Assembly (NCBI GenBank): GCA_028571685.1
Contig: CM053140.1
Coordinates: 152,133,701 to 152,197,700, forward strand
Direction of reading: 5' to 3'
Source: Heterohyrax brucei
Taxonomy: Eukaryota > Chordata > Mammalia > Hyracoidea > Procaviidae
Length of the DNA: 64,000 nucleotides
In this document: one piece after another, positions 11,300 to 24,400 of the stretch
Numbering within the stretch: the stretch's first letter is position 1
How the letters are laid out: every line of letters begins with the position of its first letter
The notes under the pieces: model-generated
The model's database searches: none
Told to the model about the DNA's origin: nothing
What the model saw: only the letters and a program-made list of their open reading frames with translations
Position numbers and translations under genes: made by a program

Positions 11300-12857
11300 A
11301 TAAAATGGATGGTAGGAGAAAAGCCTGAGTTCTGGATATGTGAAAACTTTCAAGTTTCTGTCACCTGTGAGGCTGTGATATCCTTGAATTTCATGAGCTA
11401 TTTCAGCTATTTCTCTTGAGTTCTTTAATTGCAATTCAGAAAATTTTCATTGAGGCTAATATTTTGATCAGCTGTCATGTATATACCACTGTAACATCAA
11501 TATGATAGCCACAATTTCAGATTACAGAGAATTATGCCTTAAAATGAATTGCCATTAGTCAATTCAACAAAGAACTATAATAAAGACAAGGATAACAACA
11601 AAATCATCATGGATTATTAAAAAACAATAAAAAATGTTAGACTTGTGGTCATCATGCCTCCAACACGTTCATCATTTGCCTGTTAATATACATTTGAGAT
11701 CTTGTATAGTTACTGATCGCTTTGTGTGTGTTAGTTTCTTAAACTATTCAAAATAGTTTGTATTTTAATAGTAGTTTCAATTGTGCTCAGCTGAGTCAGA
11801 AATTTGCAAAGAAGTATTTCAAGTGTTGTTTGAACACTCTAAGTGGGTAAGCAGGTAAAAGGGTGTCTGAAGTGGTAAGGTTCTCTTCCCACCAGAAGAG
11901 CTGGTTTTCACAAGTACACACACATCTGCACAAACATACACATCCATATACATATATGATATTTACATATCTATTAATGAATTATATACAAGGAAAAAGA
12001 AAAGTTTAAAAGCCATAGATCTTGGGAGATGTAAAAAGTTTTCTGTTGTTAACCTTCTATGATATTAAGAATGTAGAAATAAGGAAGTACAATGATTACA
12101 TAAGTCATACACTTGGTTAGAAGGGCTTTGTGAAACAAACTAGAAGCCATTTCCCACCAGTCAGAATTTTTCTGTCTAAATATCTTTCCTTCAACCAGGA
12201 TCAGACTTTGAAGTGAGAGACAGGGATGCAAATAGTAGAAACCACATACTGTAAACCACCTAAGACCAACATGTGACCAAGAGCAGTTCTGAGAACAAAA
12301 GAAGTGCTATTTTTCTTTGGGTTCAATTCATTTTTCTTCCAAATAAAGTCAGAGTTATGTCCTGGTCACAAATATGTGTATTTGATTGCTTTTATTAAAA
12401 CTGATTATAAAATACAATGCAAATACAGTGATTTAAAAAAATACAGTAAAAGGGCTAAGAAAGCAGTTAAGGCAGTGAATGGTTCTCTAAAATAACTGGA
12501 TATTGAACAAGTAACAAAATTCCTCTTGAAGTTTTTTAATTTCATAATATTAGAGATAGATACTAAAACAAGTAGAACACTGATACTAGATTATACCATG
12601 AAAAGAATACATTTTTCAGTGGCAAAACATGACAATTAGAAAGACAATAATATGCTGTACACATGTGTACATCTAATGAGGAAAACTCTGATTCAACAAA
12701 ACTTAGACAGAATATCTCTTTAAAACAAAGAGGTCAGCCAAATTCTGTTGCATATATTTATTATTCCAGCTATTTGTGTTTATGACGGATTAGTTTATTT
12801 TTCTACATATTTTTCCAATACATCAATTAATTAACTACATTTGAGTATTATTGTATC
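11300..12857. other. Unique AT-rich sequence
   Basis: No gene or named repeat. Short CA/TA-rich tract at 11915-11990. Confidence 0.4.
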
Positions 12858-13034
12858 CAAACCAAAACCAGAAAAGGAAACCCACTGCTGTGGAGTTGAT
12901 TCTGACTCACAGTAACCCTATAGGACAAAGAAGAACTGCCTCATAGAATTTCCAAGGACAGTCTGATATATTTAAACTGCCGACCTTTCAGTTAGTAGCC
13001 ATAACAGTGAACCACTATACCACCAGGATTTTCT
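12858..13034 (-). mobile_element. AfroSINE (short form)
   Basis: 'aaacccactgctgtggagttgattctgactcacagtaacccta' (tail), then 'aactgccgacctttcagttagtagcc' (B-box region), ending 'aaccactataccaccagg' (head). Full-length. Confidence 0.9.
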
Positions 13035-13158
13035 ATATTCAGACAGACATAACTAATAGCCTGAACATTTTAACTAATAGTATCTAGCACTTATTAATGA
13101 GTTTTACATTTATAATTTAACTTCATTATTACAACTTTACTACTATCTCTATTACACT

Positions 13159-13325
13159 ATTGTTGTGTGCCACCAAGTCAATTCCAACTCATAGCAACCA
13201 TATAAGACAAAGTAAAACTACCCCCCTAGGGTTTCCAAGGCTATAATGTTTATGGGAGCACATTGCTAGATCTTTTCTACTACAGAATCACTGGTGAGTT
13301 AGACCAGATGACTCACAAGTTACTT
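13159..13325 (-). mobile_element. AfroSINE (long form), head missing
   Basis: The tail 'ttgttgtgtgccaccaagtcaattccaactcatagcaacc' matches the RTE 3' end. The long-form block 'taatgtttatgggagcacattgc' follows. It stops at the B-box equivalent, so the tRNA A-box end is lost. Confidence 0.8.
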
Positions 13326-13729
13326 AATTTTTGCATGGCATTGATTATTGGTTTTAAATTAGGAACTCCAGTGAGAATTGTTTACTAAGAAGAATCCCAG
13401 TATTTCCTCTTTCCCCATCAGTAAGTTAGGCTGGTTATATATTTATGTGATTTATTCTACAGATGCAGTGTCTACACTGTTGATTTCCATGTTAAGAAGC
13501 CTATAAGATCATATTGAAGGTACTGTTAATAAATTTAGTGAACTGAAATTTAAAATATTAGGCTTTTGTGAATATCGAAGTATTGTATTATTATCTTTCT
13601 TGTAGTTCTAAAGATATTTACACACATAAACAGGCATATGAACACTTATGGATGTAGACACACACTCACATACAAGCCAAGAGAGTTGTAGATAATGTTG
13701 ATACTTATCAATGTCCTTATTGTCTTCAC

Positions 13730-14045
13730 TGACACACAGCTAGACCTGTTTTACATTCTCTTGCAGTTAGATGTAATCTTGTGACTCAACAATTCTAGCC
13801 AATGAATTTTGAGTGGAAGTGATGTGATGTGAAATTGTAAATTACTCCAAAGGACTCACTGAGTTATAAAACTAAAAAATGAAGAGAGAAAGAAAGATCT
13901 CTGGGCAACTATGTAGAATGTAGTCCTCATATCATACCAACACATTGTGGCCTGTGAATATAAGAGAGAAACAAAAGGCATTATGTTGAGGTGAGGAAGT
14001 TTTGTGGTTTTTGGTTGATTGCTAAAGCAGTAATTTCATTTTACA
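13730..14045 (+). mobile_element. Possible ancient LTR (MLT-type)
   Basis: 'ttagatgtaatcttgtgactcaacaattctagccaatga' and 'gagagaaacaaaaggc...gtttttggttgattg' resemble the middle and 3' end of old MaLR LTRs. Strong divergence; could be another old repeat. Confidence 0.35.
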
Positions 14046-14446
14046 CAACCTTCTCTGAATACTGCATTTCTTATTCAGCAATATACTTCAAGTATCAAAA
14101 CATTGGAATATTGACATTCTTTCAATCAATCAGTATATATTCCATGTTCTCTTTGTGGCAGAATGATATTAAATTGTGTGGAGAGGCAGTCATTCCTTAA
14201 TTAAACTAATATTTATGAGGACCTCCTCAAGATTTTGCACAATCTTAGTTGCTTGGCAACACAGTAGAAAAGACAAAAAGGAATAATCATAGCCTTTAGC
14301 AACCTCACATTTCTTTGTAACTGAAATATAAATATGTACACATATAAATACATATACACAAATACACATATATGTATATTGTTTAGTCATATCCCTCTTA
14401 AAGTACATCCAATTTTCTAAAAGATTTATTAGAAAAACTATCCTGA
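14046..14446. other. Unique sequence with small TA/CA-rich tract
   Basis: 14327-14385 is an imperfect (AT)(AC) microsatellite. 14208-14330 may be an old interspersed repeat but I cannot name it. Confidence 0.35.
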
Positions 14447-15782
14447 AGGGGTGGTGCTAAGATGCTGGAATAATTGGATGTTTTCTGTGGTATCTGTAAT
14501 AATAAAAAAGAAAAGGAAAAAGGATGAATCAATTATATATGACATTCTAGGAGTACTGAACATAGAAGGGAAAGTTAAAAAAATCAGACCAAAGATCAAG
14601 GTAGGGATAGTAGGTATAGAAATACCGAGGACTGGTCACACCCAACTCTACAGAGACGGCGCTACATTGTCAGATCATCGGCAGTGAGCTTGGTGAGCAG
14701 AATGATGGCTTTTCTGTGGTGTGTTTCTTAGTAAAAAATACCAAGAAGTGGACTGCTTACTCACGGCCTCCAGAATCTGTGAAAGATGTCATTGGATCAC
14801 GAAAAGGTAAGTGAATTGTATTTAATCTGCTACGCACAGATCTTTCCTTTGGAATAAATCTCTCTCCTCTTTTCTGGTGCTTTATCCCTCCTTTCTCTGA
14901 ACTGTCCTAGGCACCAGAGTCTGACACCATTACCTTGGCTGGAAGTAGGACTCCTTACATGCATTGTAAACCATTCTCTTGGAGAGGGAATAATTTAACA
15001 AACAAGGGTGGGAGGATAAATACATATAAGTACATGAAATTATCTACAGGCTTCCCTAAAATAGGAAATCAGGGCAGAAAGTGTTGTTTTGTCAAAGTTC
15101 AGGCATAAGGAGACAGACCTTCCTTAAAGGCATTCATTGACAGCTGCCAGTCCTTTGCTTGTCTCAGCATGTGAAGCCAGCTACCAGTGGTTACATCAGT
15201 CACCCCTACCCATCTAAGAGTGTAGGGGAGAGCCTACACCACACATTTGGTGCACAAGTACCTAGGAAGCTAAGCAGAATACAATAACAAAAGTAAATGG
15301 ACACTTGGGTTCCTGTGTCTGCTGACAGCTCTAACAATATGGTACGCTAGAGTTTGAAAGATGCCAATAATCAAACTAACTCACAAGAGCATCTTATTTT
15401 GCCATTTCAAAACAAAACAAGAAGCTGGGACACAGTAAGAAAATACAAAATAAATATAACAAATTGTTGACAGCGTAGTGACAACAGTCAATATCGTGTC
15501 ACTTAAAGAGGCAGACAATCATGGTTTCAGGGAATTCCCAAAGAATCCATAAATTTTCCAAATAAACAAGAACATCCTGGAATTATCAGAGGTAGAATAT
15601 GAAAGATTAATATTTAGAACTCTTGAAGATATCAGGAAGGACATCCGGCAAAACACAGCAGAGCATAATAACACAAATTAAACAGGCCATAAAAAAGGCA
15701 TAGAGAAACAGCAGTAAGAAATTCAGAAGATTAATAAGACAATTACAGAATTAGATAACTCTAGAGAAAGTGAAACAAACTG

Positions 15783-16028
15783 TTGAGGCAATGGAAGCCA
15801 AAACAAGTGAGACTGAAGATAAACCACTTGGTGTCAACATATTTGAGGAAAAATCAGATAAAAGAACTTAAAACAAAACAAAACAAAACAAAAAAACCAC
15901 TAAGAATTACACAGGATTCTATCAAGAGAAATAATCTACAAGTGATTGGAGTACCAGAAGACGGAAGGACAGAGAGAATCATTGAAGATTTATTGAAAGA
16001 AAACTTCCCAGATATTACGAAAGATTAG
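15783..16028 (+). pseudogene. L1 ORF1 remnant (RNA-binding protein)
   Basis: ORF1p is the L1 nucleic-acid chaperone that coats L1 RNA. The open stretch contains IKRNNLQVIGVPEDG and LLKENFPDITKD, the start of its RRM/CTD region. About 80 codons survive. Frameshifts on both sides and the SINE at 16161 break the rest. Confidence 0.8.
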
Positions 16029-16160
16029 AAAGTATCTATCCAAGTTAATCACTAAACTTCATGCAAGATAGGCCCCAAAAGAAAGACACCAAGACATATT
16101 ATAATCAAACCTGCCGAAAATAAAGATAAGGCAAAAACATTAAAGATGGCTAAGGATAAA

Positions 16161-16338
16161 GTGGAAACCCTGGTGGCAGAGTGGGTTAAGTGCCACATCT
16201 GCTAATTAAAAGGTTGGCTGTTCAAATTTGCCAGGCACTTCTTGGAAACTCTATGGGACAATTCTACTTTGACTTCTAGGGTTGCTATGAGTTGGACCAA
16301 AATCAATGGCAGTGAATTTGGGTTTATTTGTTCTTCTT
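16161..16338 (+). mobile_element. AfroSINE inserted in L1 ORF1
   Basis: Head 'gtggaaaccctggtggcagagtgggttaagtg', B-box 'ctgttcaaatttgcc', tail 'atgagttggaccaaaatcaatggca'. Flanked by taaggataaa (16151-16160) and tagggataaa (16339-16348), a near-perfect 10 bp target duplication. Confidence 0.95.
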
Positions 16339-17059
16339 TAGGGATAAACTAAAAATTATATACAAAGGAGAATCAGTAAGACTCAACTTGGACTGCTCAG
16401 TAGAAACCATACAGGCAAGAAGGTAATGGGATAACATATACAAAGCCTTCAATCAAAAAAAGAAACAAAGGGCAATCAAGAATTATATATCCAGTAGAAC
16501 TGTTTCTCAGATACAATGTGGAAACTAGGGCATTTCCAGGTAAACATAATTAAAAATTGATTCTAAAATCAAACCAAAATTATAAAAAATAGTAAAGGAA
16601 GTCCTTTGGTTAGAAAATTAATAATATCAAATAACAATTCAAGGCTAGAATGCAAGACAGAGCAACCAGATATTAGCCCAAAGAAGGAATAAACAATAAA
16701 TAAATAAAACAAAATAGGCAAACAGGGATGTCATTATCTAAAAGATGACATTATTAATGCAAAAAGAGAGAATACAAAATGTAGTCATAGATCTTTCAAA
16801 TGGAGAGGAAGTCAAGATAATACAGAAAAATTAAGGATGAACTTAAATTTAGCAAAACATGGGTAAATATTAAGATAATAACAAAAGAAACTAACAATCC
16901 TACATTAGAATAAAAAAATAAGAAAAATATGAAGTCTCAGCAAATATATATCCAGTAATTAAAAAAAAAATGAAAGAAAACATACAAAGAAAAATGAGTC
17001 AGGAGAGAGAACGAAGTGAAACAAAGCAATTGTGGACAACATGTAGAAAAAGGAATCCA

Positions 17060-17560
17060 AATGAAATTACTAAACCTGTATCTATCAATAATCAAGCTCA
17101 AAGTAAATGGATTAAATATGCCAATAAAGAGACAGAAAGAGAAGGAATGGGTAACAAAATACATTCTATGTGCTGGCTACAAGGGACACACCTTAGACTT
17201 AAAGACTCAAACAAATTTAATCTCAAAGGAAGGAAAAAAACTATGAAGCAAACAGCATTCAAAAAAGAGGAGGAGTAGTGACGTTACTTTCTGGTAAAAT
17301 AGACTTTCAAGTAAAGTTCACCACATTGAACAAGGAAGGACACTATACAATGGTTGAAAAATCAATACTCCAAAAGGATAAAACCATATTAAGTAGTAAC
17401 TCACTCAGTAACAGCACTCCAAAACTCACAGAACAAACTCTATCTTCACTGAAAATAAAAATAGACAGCTCCATAATGAGAGCAGGAGACACCAACATAC
17501 CACTTTCAATTAAGGACAAATATCCAGAAAGAAGCTCAGTACAGAAATTTATGATCTAAA
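17060..17560 (+). pseudogene. L1 ORF2 endonuclease-domain remnant
   Basis: This is the start of ORF2p, the endonuclease that nicks target DNA. In mixed frames it shows LSIINNQAQSKWIKYANK-like sequence (normally 'LSIITLNVNGLNSPIKR') and 'WLQGTHLRLKDSNKFN' (normally CLQETHL..KD). The catalytic QETH motif is altered to QGTH. Overlapping open frames at 16970-17278, 17016-17246 and 17278-17559 are the same domain in shifted frames. Confidence 0.8.
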
Positions 17561-17924
17561 TGCTACAACCAATCACTTTGATCTCATAGGCACATATGGA
17601 ACACTCCACCAAACGACAGCAAAGTATACTTTCATTTCCAGTGTACACTGAAAATTCTTCAGTATAGACTGCATAACAGGCCATGAAGCAAGCTTTTTAA
17701 AAAAAGAAAATTCAAAACATGTAAATAAAGCAAAGCATTGTTTCACACCATAAAGCCGTAAAAGTAGAAATCAATAATAGAAAAAGCAAACAACAACAAC
17801 CAAAAAAAAAAAAGTGAAACATATGGAAACTCATTAATATACTGTTCAAAAACTACTGGGTTATAGAAGAAATCAAGGACGAACTAAAGAACTTCACAGA
17901 ATACCATTAGAACAAAAATGCATC

Positions 17925-18493
17925 TGTCATGGATTACATTGAGTCCCCCCCCCCCCCCGAAAAATGTGTTTAACAATTTGGCTGATCCATGATTCCTAGC
18001 ATTTTGTGATTTTCTTCAAAGTTGTGATCCATATGCTGTAAATCCTAATCTCTGCCTATGGTTAGTGAACTAGAGTGTGTTAAACAAGATTAGGGTGGGA
18101 CTGTAACACCCTTCCTAAGGTCACCTCCCTGCTCCAATGTAAATAGATTTTCCCTGAAGTGTAGCTTGAAACATCTTTTGTTCTTTTATCCTACAAGAGA
18201 TAAAAAGGAAAGGAATCAAGCAGAGTTAGCAACATTACACCACAAAGAAACAGTGGTAGAAGCAGAGCTATTCCTTTGAAAAGGACTTAAGTCCCTGAAC
18301 ACCAGAAGATCCCAGTCCAGGGAAAGACTGACTACAAGGACCTTCTTCCAGAGAAGACAAAGAAAGTCTTTCCTGGAGCTGATGCTCTGAGATTGCACTG
18401 GTAGCCTGCTGGACTGTGACAAAATAAATTTCTGTTTGTTAAAGCCATCCACTCATGGTATTTTTATTAAAACAGTACCAAATGACTAAGACA
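17925..18493 (+). mobile_element. Solo LTR, MaLR/ERVL-like family (copy 3), inserted in L1
   Basis: Full length, 569 bases, from tgtcatgg to ctaagaca. It has a C14 run at 17945-17958, TATA-like 'gagataaaaaggaaa' near 18200, and 'aaaataaatttctgtttgttaaagcc' as the polyadenylation region. Flanking gcatc (17920-17924) and acatc (18494-18498) are a near-identical 5 bp target duplication. Related to the reverse copies at 2676 and 7110. The minus-strand open frame 18216-18452 is LTR sequence. Confidence 0.85.
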
Positions 18494-18785
18494 ACATCTT
18501 ACCAGAACTGTTGAGACACAGCAAAGGGACTGTTCAGAAGTTAATTTATTTCAACAATGAACACATGCAAAAAGAATCCCAACTCAAAATATTAACTCTA
18601 CAACTCAAAAAAGCTGAGAGCAGCCAAATGAGCCCTAAGGAACTAGAAGAAATGATTGAAAGAATTAACAAGACCAAAGCTAGTACTTGAAAAAGATCAA
18701 AAAAATCCACTACCTATTAGCCAAACTGACAAAAGAAAAATGAGAGATGAAACAAATTACTGGAATAAGAAATGAGATAGTGAAG

Positions 18786-19666
18786 GAGTGACCATACACA
18801 GTAGAAAGGAGGTCAGCACAGATGGATTATGTCAACAGCTTTCCTCAATATAATTCAAAATTTTGAAAAACAGAGTAGCAGGGGCTGGTGTCTGGAGACA
18901 ATGATTTCAGATGATATCTAGGTCAATATATATAACTAAGTTTTTTTTTTTTTTCAAAATTTTGTGCAACTGATTTTAGTGAGTGGTGTCTGGGGCCTTA
19001 AAAGTTAGAAAGCAGTCATCTAAACAGCAGCAATTCAATCTCAATCTGACTGGAGCAGACGAGAATGAAGGACATTGAAGACATAAGGAACATATGAGTC
19101 CAGGTGATAGAGGGCCTATACTATCTGGAGACTACATAAAGATGAGACTAGAGGAAGTAGATGGTACCCAGCCACCACCAATGACTGTCCTGAAAGGGAA
19201 CACAATTTAGAGTCACTGACATAGTGGAAGAAAAATAGATGTGCAGAACTAGAATTCTATTAAAAGACCATACTTGTGTCTGACAGACTCTAGGGAACCC
19301 TGAGGACAAGGCCCCTGGACTCCCTGTTAGCCCAGAGCTAAAATCAGTACTGAAGCCAATTCTTCAGACAAAAATTGCACTGGACTATAGAACATATGTT
19401 GGCAAAGAGTTTCCTTGTCATAAATATGTTCATATGGCTGTTTGAACAGCTGTCACACAGAAGCAAGATGAGAAGGTAGAGAGGGACAAGTGTTGGTTGA
19501 ATGGATTTGGAAAATACATGGTAAAAAATAGAAGTGTGCTGCCACAGGGTGGGGAGAGCAGCTAGAATTGCATAGCAGCATGTGTGCAGAGTTTTATATG
19601 GCAAACTGACATGGATGATAAATTTTCACTTAAAGCACAATAAAACATTAAAAATAAATAAAACAG
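18786..19666 (+). mobile_element. 5'-truncated L1 3' end (second 3'UTR type) nested in L1
   Basis: Matches the host L1's own 3'UTR at 25650-26690 in order: 'gtcagca..ctgga', 'aactgga.caga.gagaatgaag', 'agccaccaccaatgac', 'ccctggactc.ctgttagccc', ending in an A-rich tail at 19640-19666. It contains a T15 run at 18941-18955. The host ORF2 resumes at 19667. Confidence 0.8.
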
Positions 19667-19918
19667 GCAATTCTGAAATAAATTGTAATTTAACAAATTT
19701 GAAAACCTAGGGAAATAGATGAACTTCTAGAAACACACTACCTAACTAAACTAACACAAGCATCAGCAGAGCAATTAAATAAACACATAACAAGAAGAAG
19801 AGATTGAAATGGTAATTAAAAAAAACAAAGCTACTAACCAAAAAAGCTCTGTTTCTGACTGCTTCACTGGAGAATGCTATCAAACTTTCAGAGAAGAATT
19901 AACACCACTGCTACTAAA

Positions 19919-20167
19919 AGTGGAAACACTGGTGTCATAGTGGTTAAGTGTTACATCTGCTAACCAAAAAGTCAGCAGTTCAAATCCACCAGGAATTCCT
20001 TGGAAACTCTATGGACATTTCTGGTAGAAAAGCAGTATTTTACACAGTGTCACCTATGGCTGGGGCCTGAGAGCTGAGGTCAGCAGGGCAGTAGCCTTTC
20101 TGTATTTTGAACTATTTTATAACATCTGGGGTTGAATATAGAGGTGCTTGCTTTGACAGCGGGGAAG
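19919..20167 (+). mobile_element. AfroSINE head joined to an L1 5'UTR fragment
   Basis: 19919-20014 is the 5' half of an AfroSINE (head, B-box, 'ggaaactctatgg'). From about 20025 to 20160 the sequence instead matches the L1 5'UTR at 22007-22125: 'gtattttacacagtgt', 'ggggttga.t.tagaggt.cttgctttg'. The L1 host reading frame resumes afterwards. See findings. Confidence 0.7.
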
Positions 20168-20277
20168 AAAGAATTTAACAACATATTGAAAACATAAATC
20201 ACGATGAACAAGTGGAATTCATTCTAAGGATGTAAGTATGTTTCGGTACCAGAAAAGTACTCACTGCAATCAACCAC

Positions 20278-20940
20278 ATGAATAAAACAAAAGACAAGAA
20301 CCACTTGATCTTTTTAACTGACGCAGGAAAGGCACTTGATAAAGTACGACATTCATTTGTATTAAAAACTCTCAGCAAGGTAGGAATAGGAGGGAAGTCC
20401 CTAAATATGATAAAAGGCAGTTACACGAAGAACACGGCCAATATCATTCCAAATGGAGAGTTGGGAAGCTTTCTTCTTGAAAACAGGAACAAGACAAAGA
20501 TGCCTTCTGCCACTGTTTCTCTTCGACATTGTCCTGGAGATGTCAGCTGGAGCAGTCAGTCTAGAAAAAGAAATAAAGAACATTCAAATTGTAAGGAAGA
20601 AGTAAAAGTGTCTCTATTTACAGATGATATATATGATCTTAGACAATGAAAACACTAAAAAAAACCTACTGGAACTAATAAAAGTAAAAGAGTTCAGCAA
20701 AGATTTGGGATGCAAGATAAATGTACAAAAATCAGTTAGATTTCTTTATATTGCCAAAGAGAACATCAAAGAGGAAATCATCATATCAGTGCCATTTTCA
20801 GTAGCCCCTAAGAAGATAAAATATGTAGGAATAAATCTGACCAGACAGAGAAACACCTATACCAAGAAAATTATAAGACTCTGCTGTAAGAAACAAAAAG
20901 AGACCTATATAAGTGGAAAAAGTCACCTCGGTTGTATATA
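20278..20940 (+). pseudogene. L1 ORF2 reverse-transcriptase remnant
   Basis: Contains MNKTKDKNHLIFLTDAGKA (RT domain) and VSLFTDDI, where the catalytic FADD reads FTDD, then KYVGINLTRQRN of the RT/thumb region. Two frames (20278-20649 and 20624-20941) overlap because of a frameshift. Non-functional. Confidence 0.85.
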
Positions 20941-21437
20941 ATAAGACTCAAAATTGTGAAAATTTCTCTTCCATCCCAAAGGATCTATACACACCAGTCT
21001 ATACAACTCAATACAAATTCCAATGATATTTCCTTAATGAGACAGATCAACAAATCGCCTACTTCATATGGAAAGGGAAAAAGCCCAGGAAAAATAAAGT
21101 ATTACTGAATAAGAAGAACAATGTGAGAGGTCTCATTCTGTCTTTAAAATATATTTAGTATACTGCTACTATGTCAAAAAACAGCATGGTACTGACACAG
21201 AAACTAGTCTATAGAACAATGGAACAGAATTTCCAACACAGATGTCAAATCATCCACTGATAAGCAGCTGATACTTGACAAGTCTATAAGTTGGGGAAAA
21301 GACAGTTTCTTAAAAAAATAGCATTGGCATACCTGGATATCTATTTTCAAAAAGGGAAAAAGACCCATGTGCCACACCATGCACAAAAACAAGCTCAAAA
21401 TGGATCAAAGACTTAAATATAAAAATCTAAAGAAGAT

Positions 21438-24400
21438 CATGGGGATGTGGAGTCAAGATGGAGGACTAAACACAAGGCTTCTTAAATCCCTCTGGAAACC
21501 AAGACCTGAACTGATAATTAAACAGAGCCCTTTGGACACCTAGTGAGCCCTAGGACATGGCATATGGCTGTCAATTTGGACATCATACCACTAAAGGGGA
21601 AACCTCCTCTCTTTTTCTGTCCCCTGCTCTTGGAGAGTGCTGACTTTCATGGATTGAAGATAAATCTCCATTTTAACTTTTTTTCCTCTGTCTTAACGGG
21701 TGGACGGAGCTGAGACTTGACTAGTAGCTAATCTCAGATGCACAGCTGATGGGATTGGAAGGCAAAAAAGCCACATTTTGAGATCCTGGCTTTGGACTCT
21801 GCGTACCTTGGCATGTTTGGCCTCTCTTTCTGACTCCGCCATGGAGTAGTCTGTAACGAGGCAGACAGAGAGCTTGTGCAGCACACCATCTTGTTCCACT
21901 GGGAGGCAGACATACCCCTACGAAGGCCTCAACTGGACCTAATTCTTAGGCTGGGAGACGGCGTCTCCCAGGAGGACAGCGCTTTTCCTGCAGAAAAGTA
22001 GTATTTTACACAGTGTTGCTATGGCTAGGGCCTGACAGCTGAGGCCAGAATGGCAGTAACCTTTCTGTATTTTGAACTAGTTTATAACATCTGGGGTTGA
22101 GTCTAGAGGTACTTGCTTTGCCAGCTGGGAGGAGGGACCCATACACCTGAAAACCTGACTGACTTTGGAAGTTGTCAGATGCCTTTTACCCTTCATTTTA
22201 AGATGGACTAGAGAAACAACTGCGGTCCATTTTCATAGCATCTCTCCCAGCCTTTATGGACAAACATAATGCCCAAAAAGCAACAAACTCTGGAGAAAAG
22301 TGTAATGAAGAAATCACCCATGGCTTCAAAAGGCCCCCAAAAGAAACGATCAAAGAGATTCCCAGACAAAGAAACCTTTCTGAAACTATCAGAACATGGA
22401 TACAAAAGGATTATGTCTAGAGAGATAGCCCTTCTAGAACTTATATAAAATGCAGCAGAGCAAAATGAAAAATTAAGCCAGCTGTTTGATCTGATGGAAC
22501 ATCATTACTCTGAAATGCAATAGGTCAAGAACAAAATCAAAGACATAGAAACTTCAATTCAAAGCCAAGAAAACAGAATGGAACAAATGGAAAGCAAATT
22601 TTCTGACTTGGAAGAGACAGCTGCTGACTCCAGCATCTATTAGGAGAAATCAGAAAAAAGAAACAAGAAAAATGAAGAGGCATTAAAAAGCATGTGGCCT
22701 CTATTAAGAGGAACAATCTACAACTAATTGAAGTTCTTGAACAGGGTGGAACACCTGAGAACACAGAGAGCATTGCTGTTGAGCTGTTGACAGAAAACTT
22801 CCAGAAATTATGAAAGAAGAGAACACAGATATCCAAGATGCATATTGAATGCCACTCAATATACCTCTCAAAGAAAGACTCCAAGACGTATTATAATCAA
22901 GTTTAAGAAAACGAAATGTAAGCAGAAACAACTAAAGGCAGCAAGACTCAAAAGAATGCTAACATCCAGAGGGAAACCCTGTAGGCTTCTGCCGGTTGTC
23001 TTAGCGGAAACATTGCTGGCACAGAGACAATGGCATGACAAATGCAAAGCCTTGAAGGAGAAGAACTTCTAACCAAGAATTATATATCCTGCAAAACTCT
23101 CTTTCAAATATGAAAATGAAATGAAGACATTTGTAGATAAACAGAAACTCAGAGACTTTGTAAAAAACAAACCAAAACAACAAGAAATACTGAAAGAATT
23201 TCTTTGCTTTGAAGAACAAAACCATCAACCTTATATTTTAGAAGCAAATTCAGGACACATCACCCAGAATCCTACTCTGTTAGGGAAAGCTCAAACTCAA
23301 TCAAAGCTGTAATAGTGAAAGAACTACTCCAGTGATCATATCATGAAAACTGTGATGTCATCATAGTGAAAAGAGGAATGTACTACAGTCATTATAGTCC
23401 TTCCAGATGGAAAGGAGGTTAATAAGACTGGTAGTGATTAAAATTGAGTTTGCACGTAGTTTATTAAGGGGAATCATAGGAGAAGCCATAAAGCACAATA
23501 AAGATGCAACATATCAAATCAAGAAATGTAATACAGGAGTCTCAACAACCACAAAACCAACCCTGAAAAAGGTGAAAAATCAACTCATAAAAAGAATGTC
23601 ACAGAACAGATTAATAAGAACAACAGAGAAATCATCAACACAAAAATAAACATCTCACCATGGCAGCACTGAACACACATCTATCAATAATCACATTGAA
23701 TGCGAATGGACTGAATGCTCCAGTAAAGAGACATCGAGTGACATCTTGGATCAAAAGACATGACCCATCCTTATGTTGCCTACAAGAAACTCACATTAGA
23801 CTTAAAGATAGGAACCAACTGAAAATTAAAGGATGGAATAATTTATATTAAGTAAACAGTGAACAAAGAAGAGCAGGTGTGGTGATTCTAATCCCAGATA
23901 AAATCAATTTTAATGTAAAATCCACCATCGTGGACAAGGATGGACTCTATTTATTGCTGAAAGGATCACTCCACAGTAATAGTAGGAGACTTCAACACTC
24001 CACTCTCAATATTGGGCAGATCATCTAGAAAAAAGTTCAGTAAGGACACAGAAGACCTTATTAGCACAATTTACCTTCTAGACCTCATCGACATATACAG
24101 AACTTTCTATCCACCAGCAGACAACTACACCTTCTTCTCCAATGCACATAGAACATTCTCCAGAATAGACCATGTGTTAGGATATAAAGCCATTCTCAAA
24201 AAAATCCATACCACTGAATTAATGCAAAGCATCCTCTCAGATCATAAAGCCATAAAAGTCAAAATCAATAGCAGAAAAAACATAGATAGAAAGTGGAACT
24301 CATGGAAACTGAACAACTGCTTTCTCAAAAATTCATGGGTTACAAAATAAACAAAGAAATTTATGGTTTCCAGTGAGAATGAAAAAGCTTCCTACCAGAA

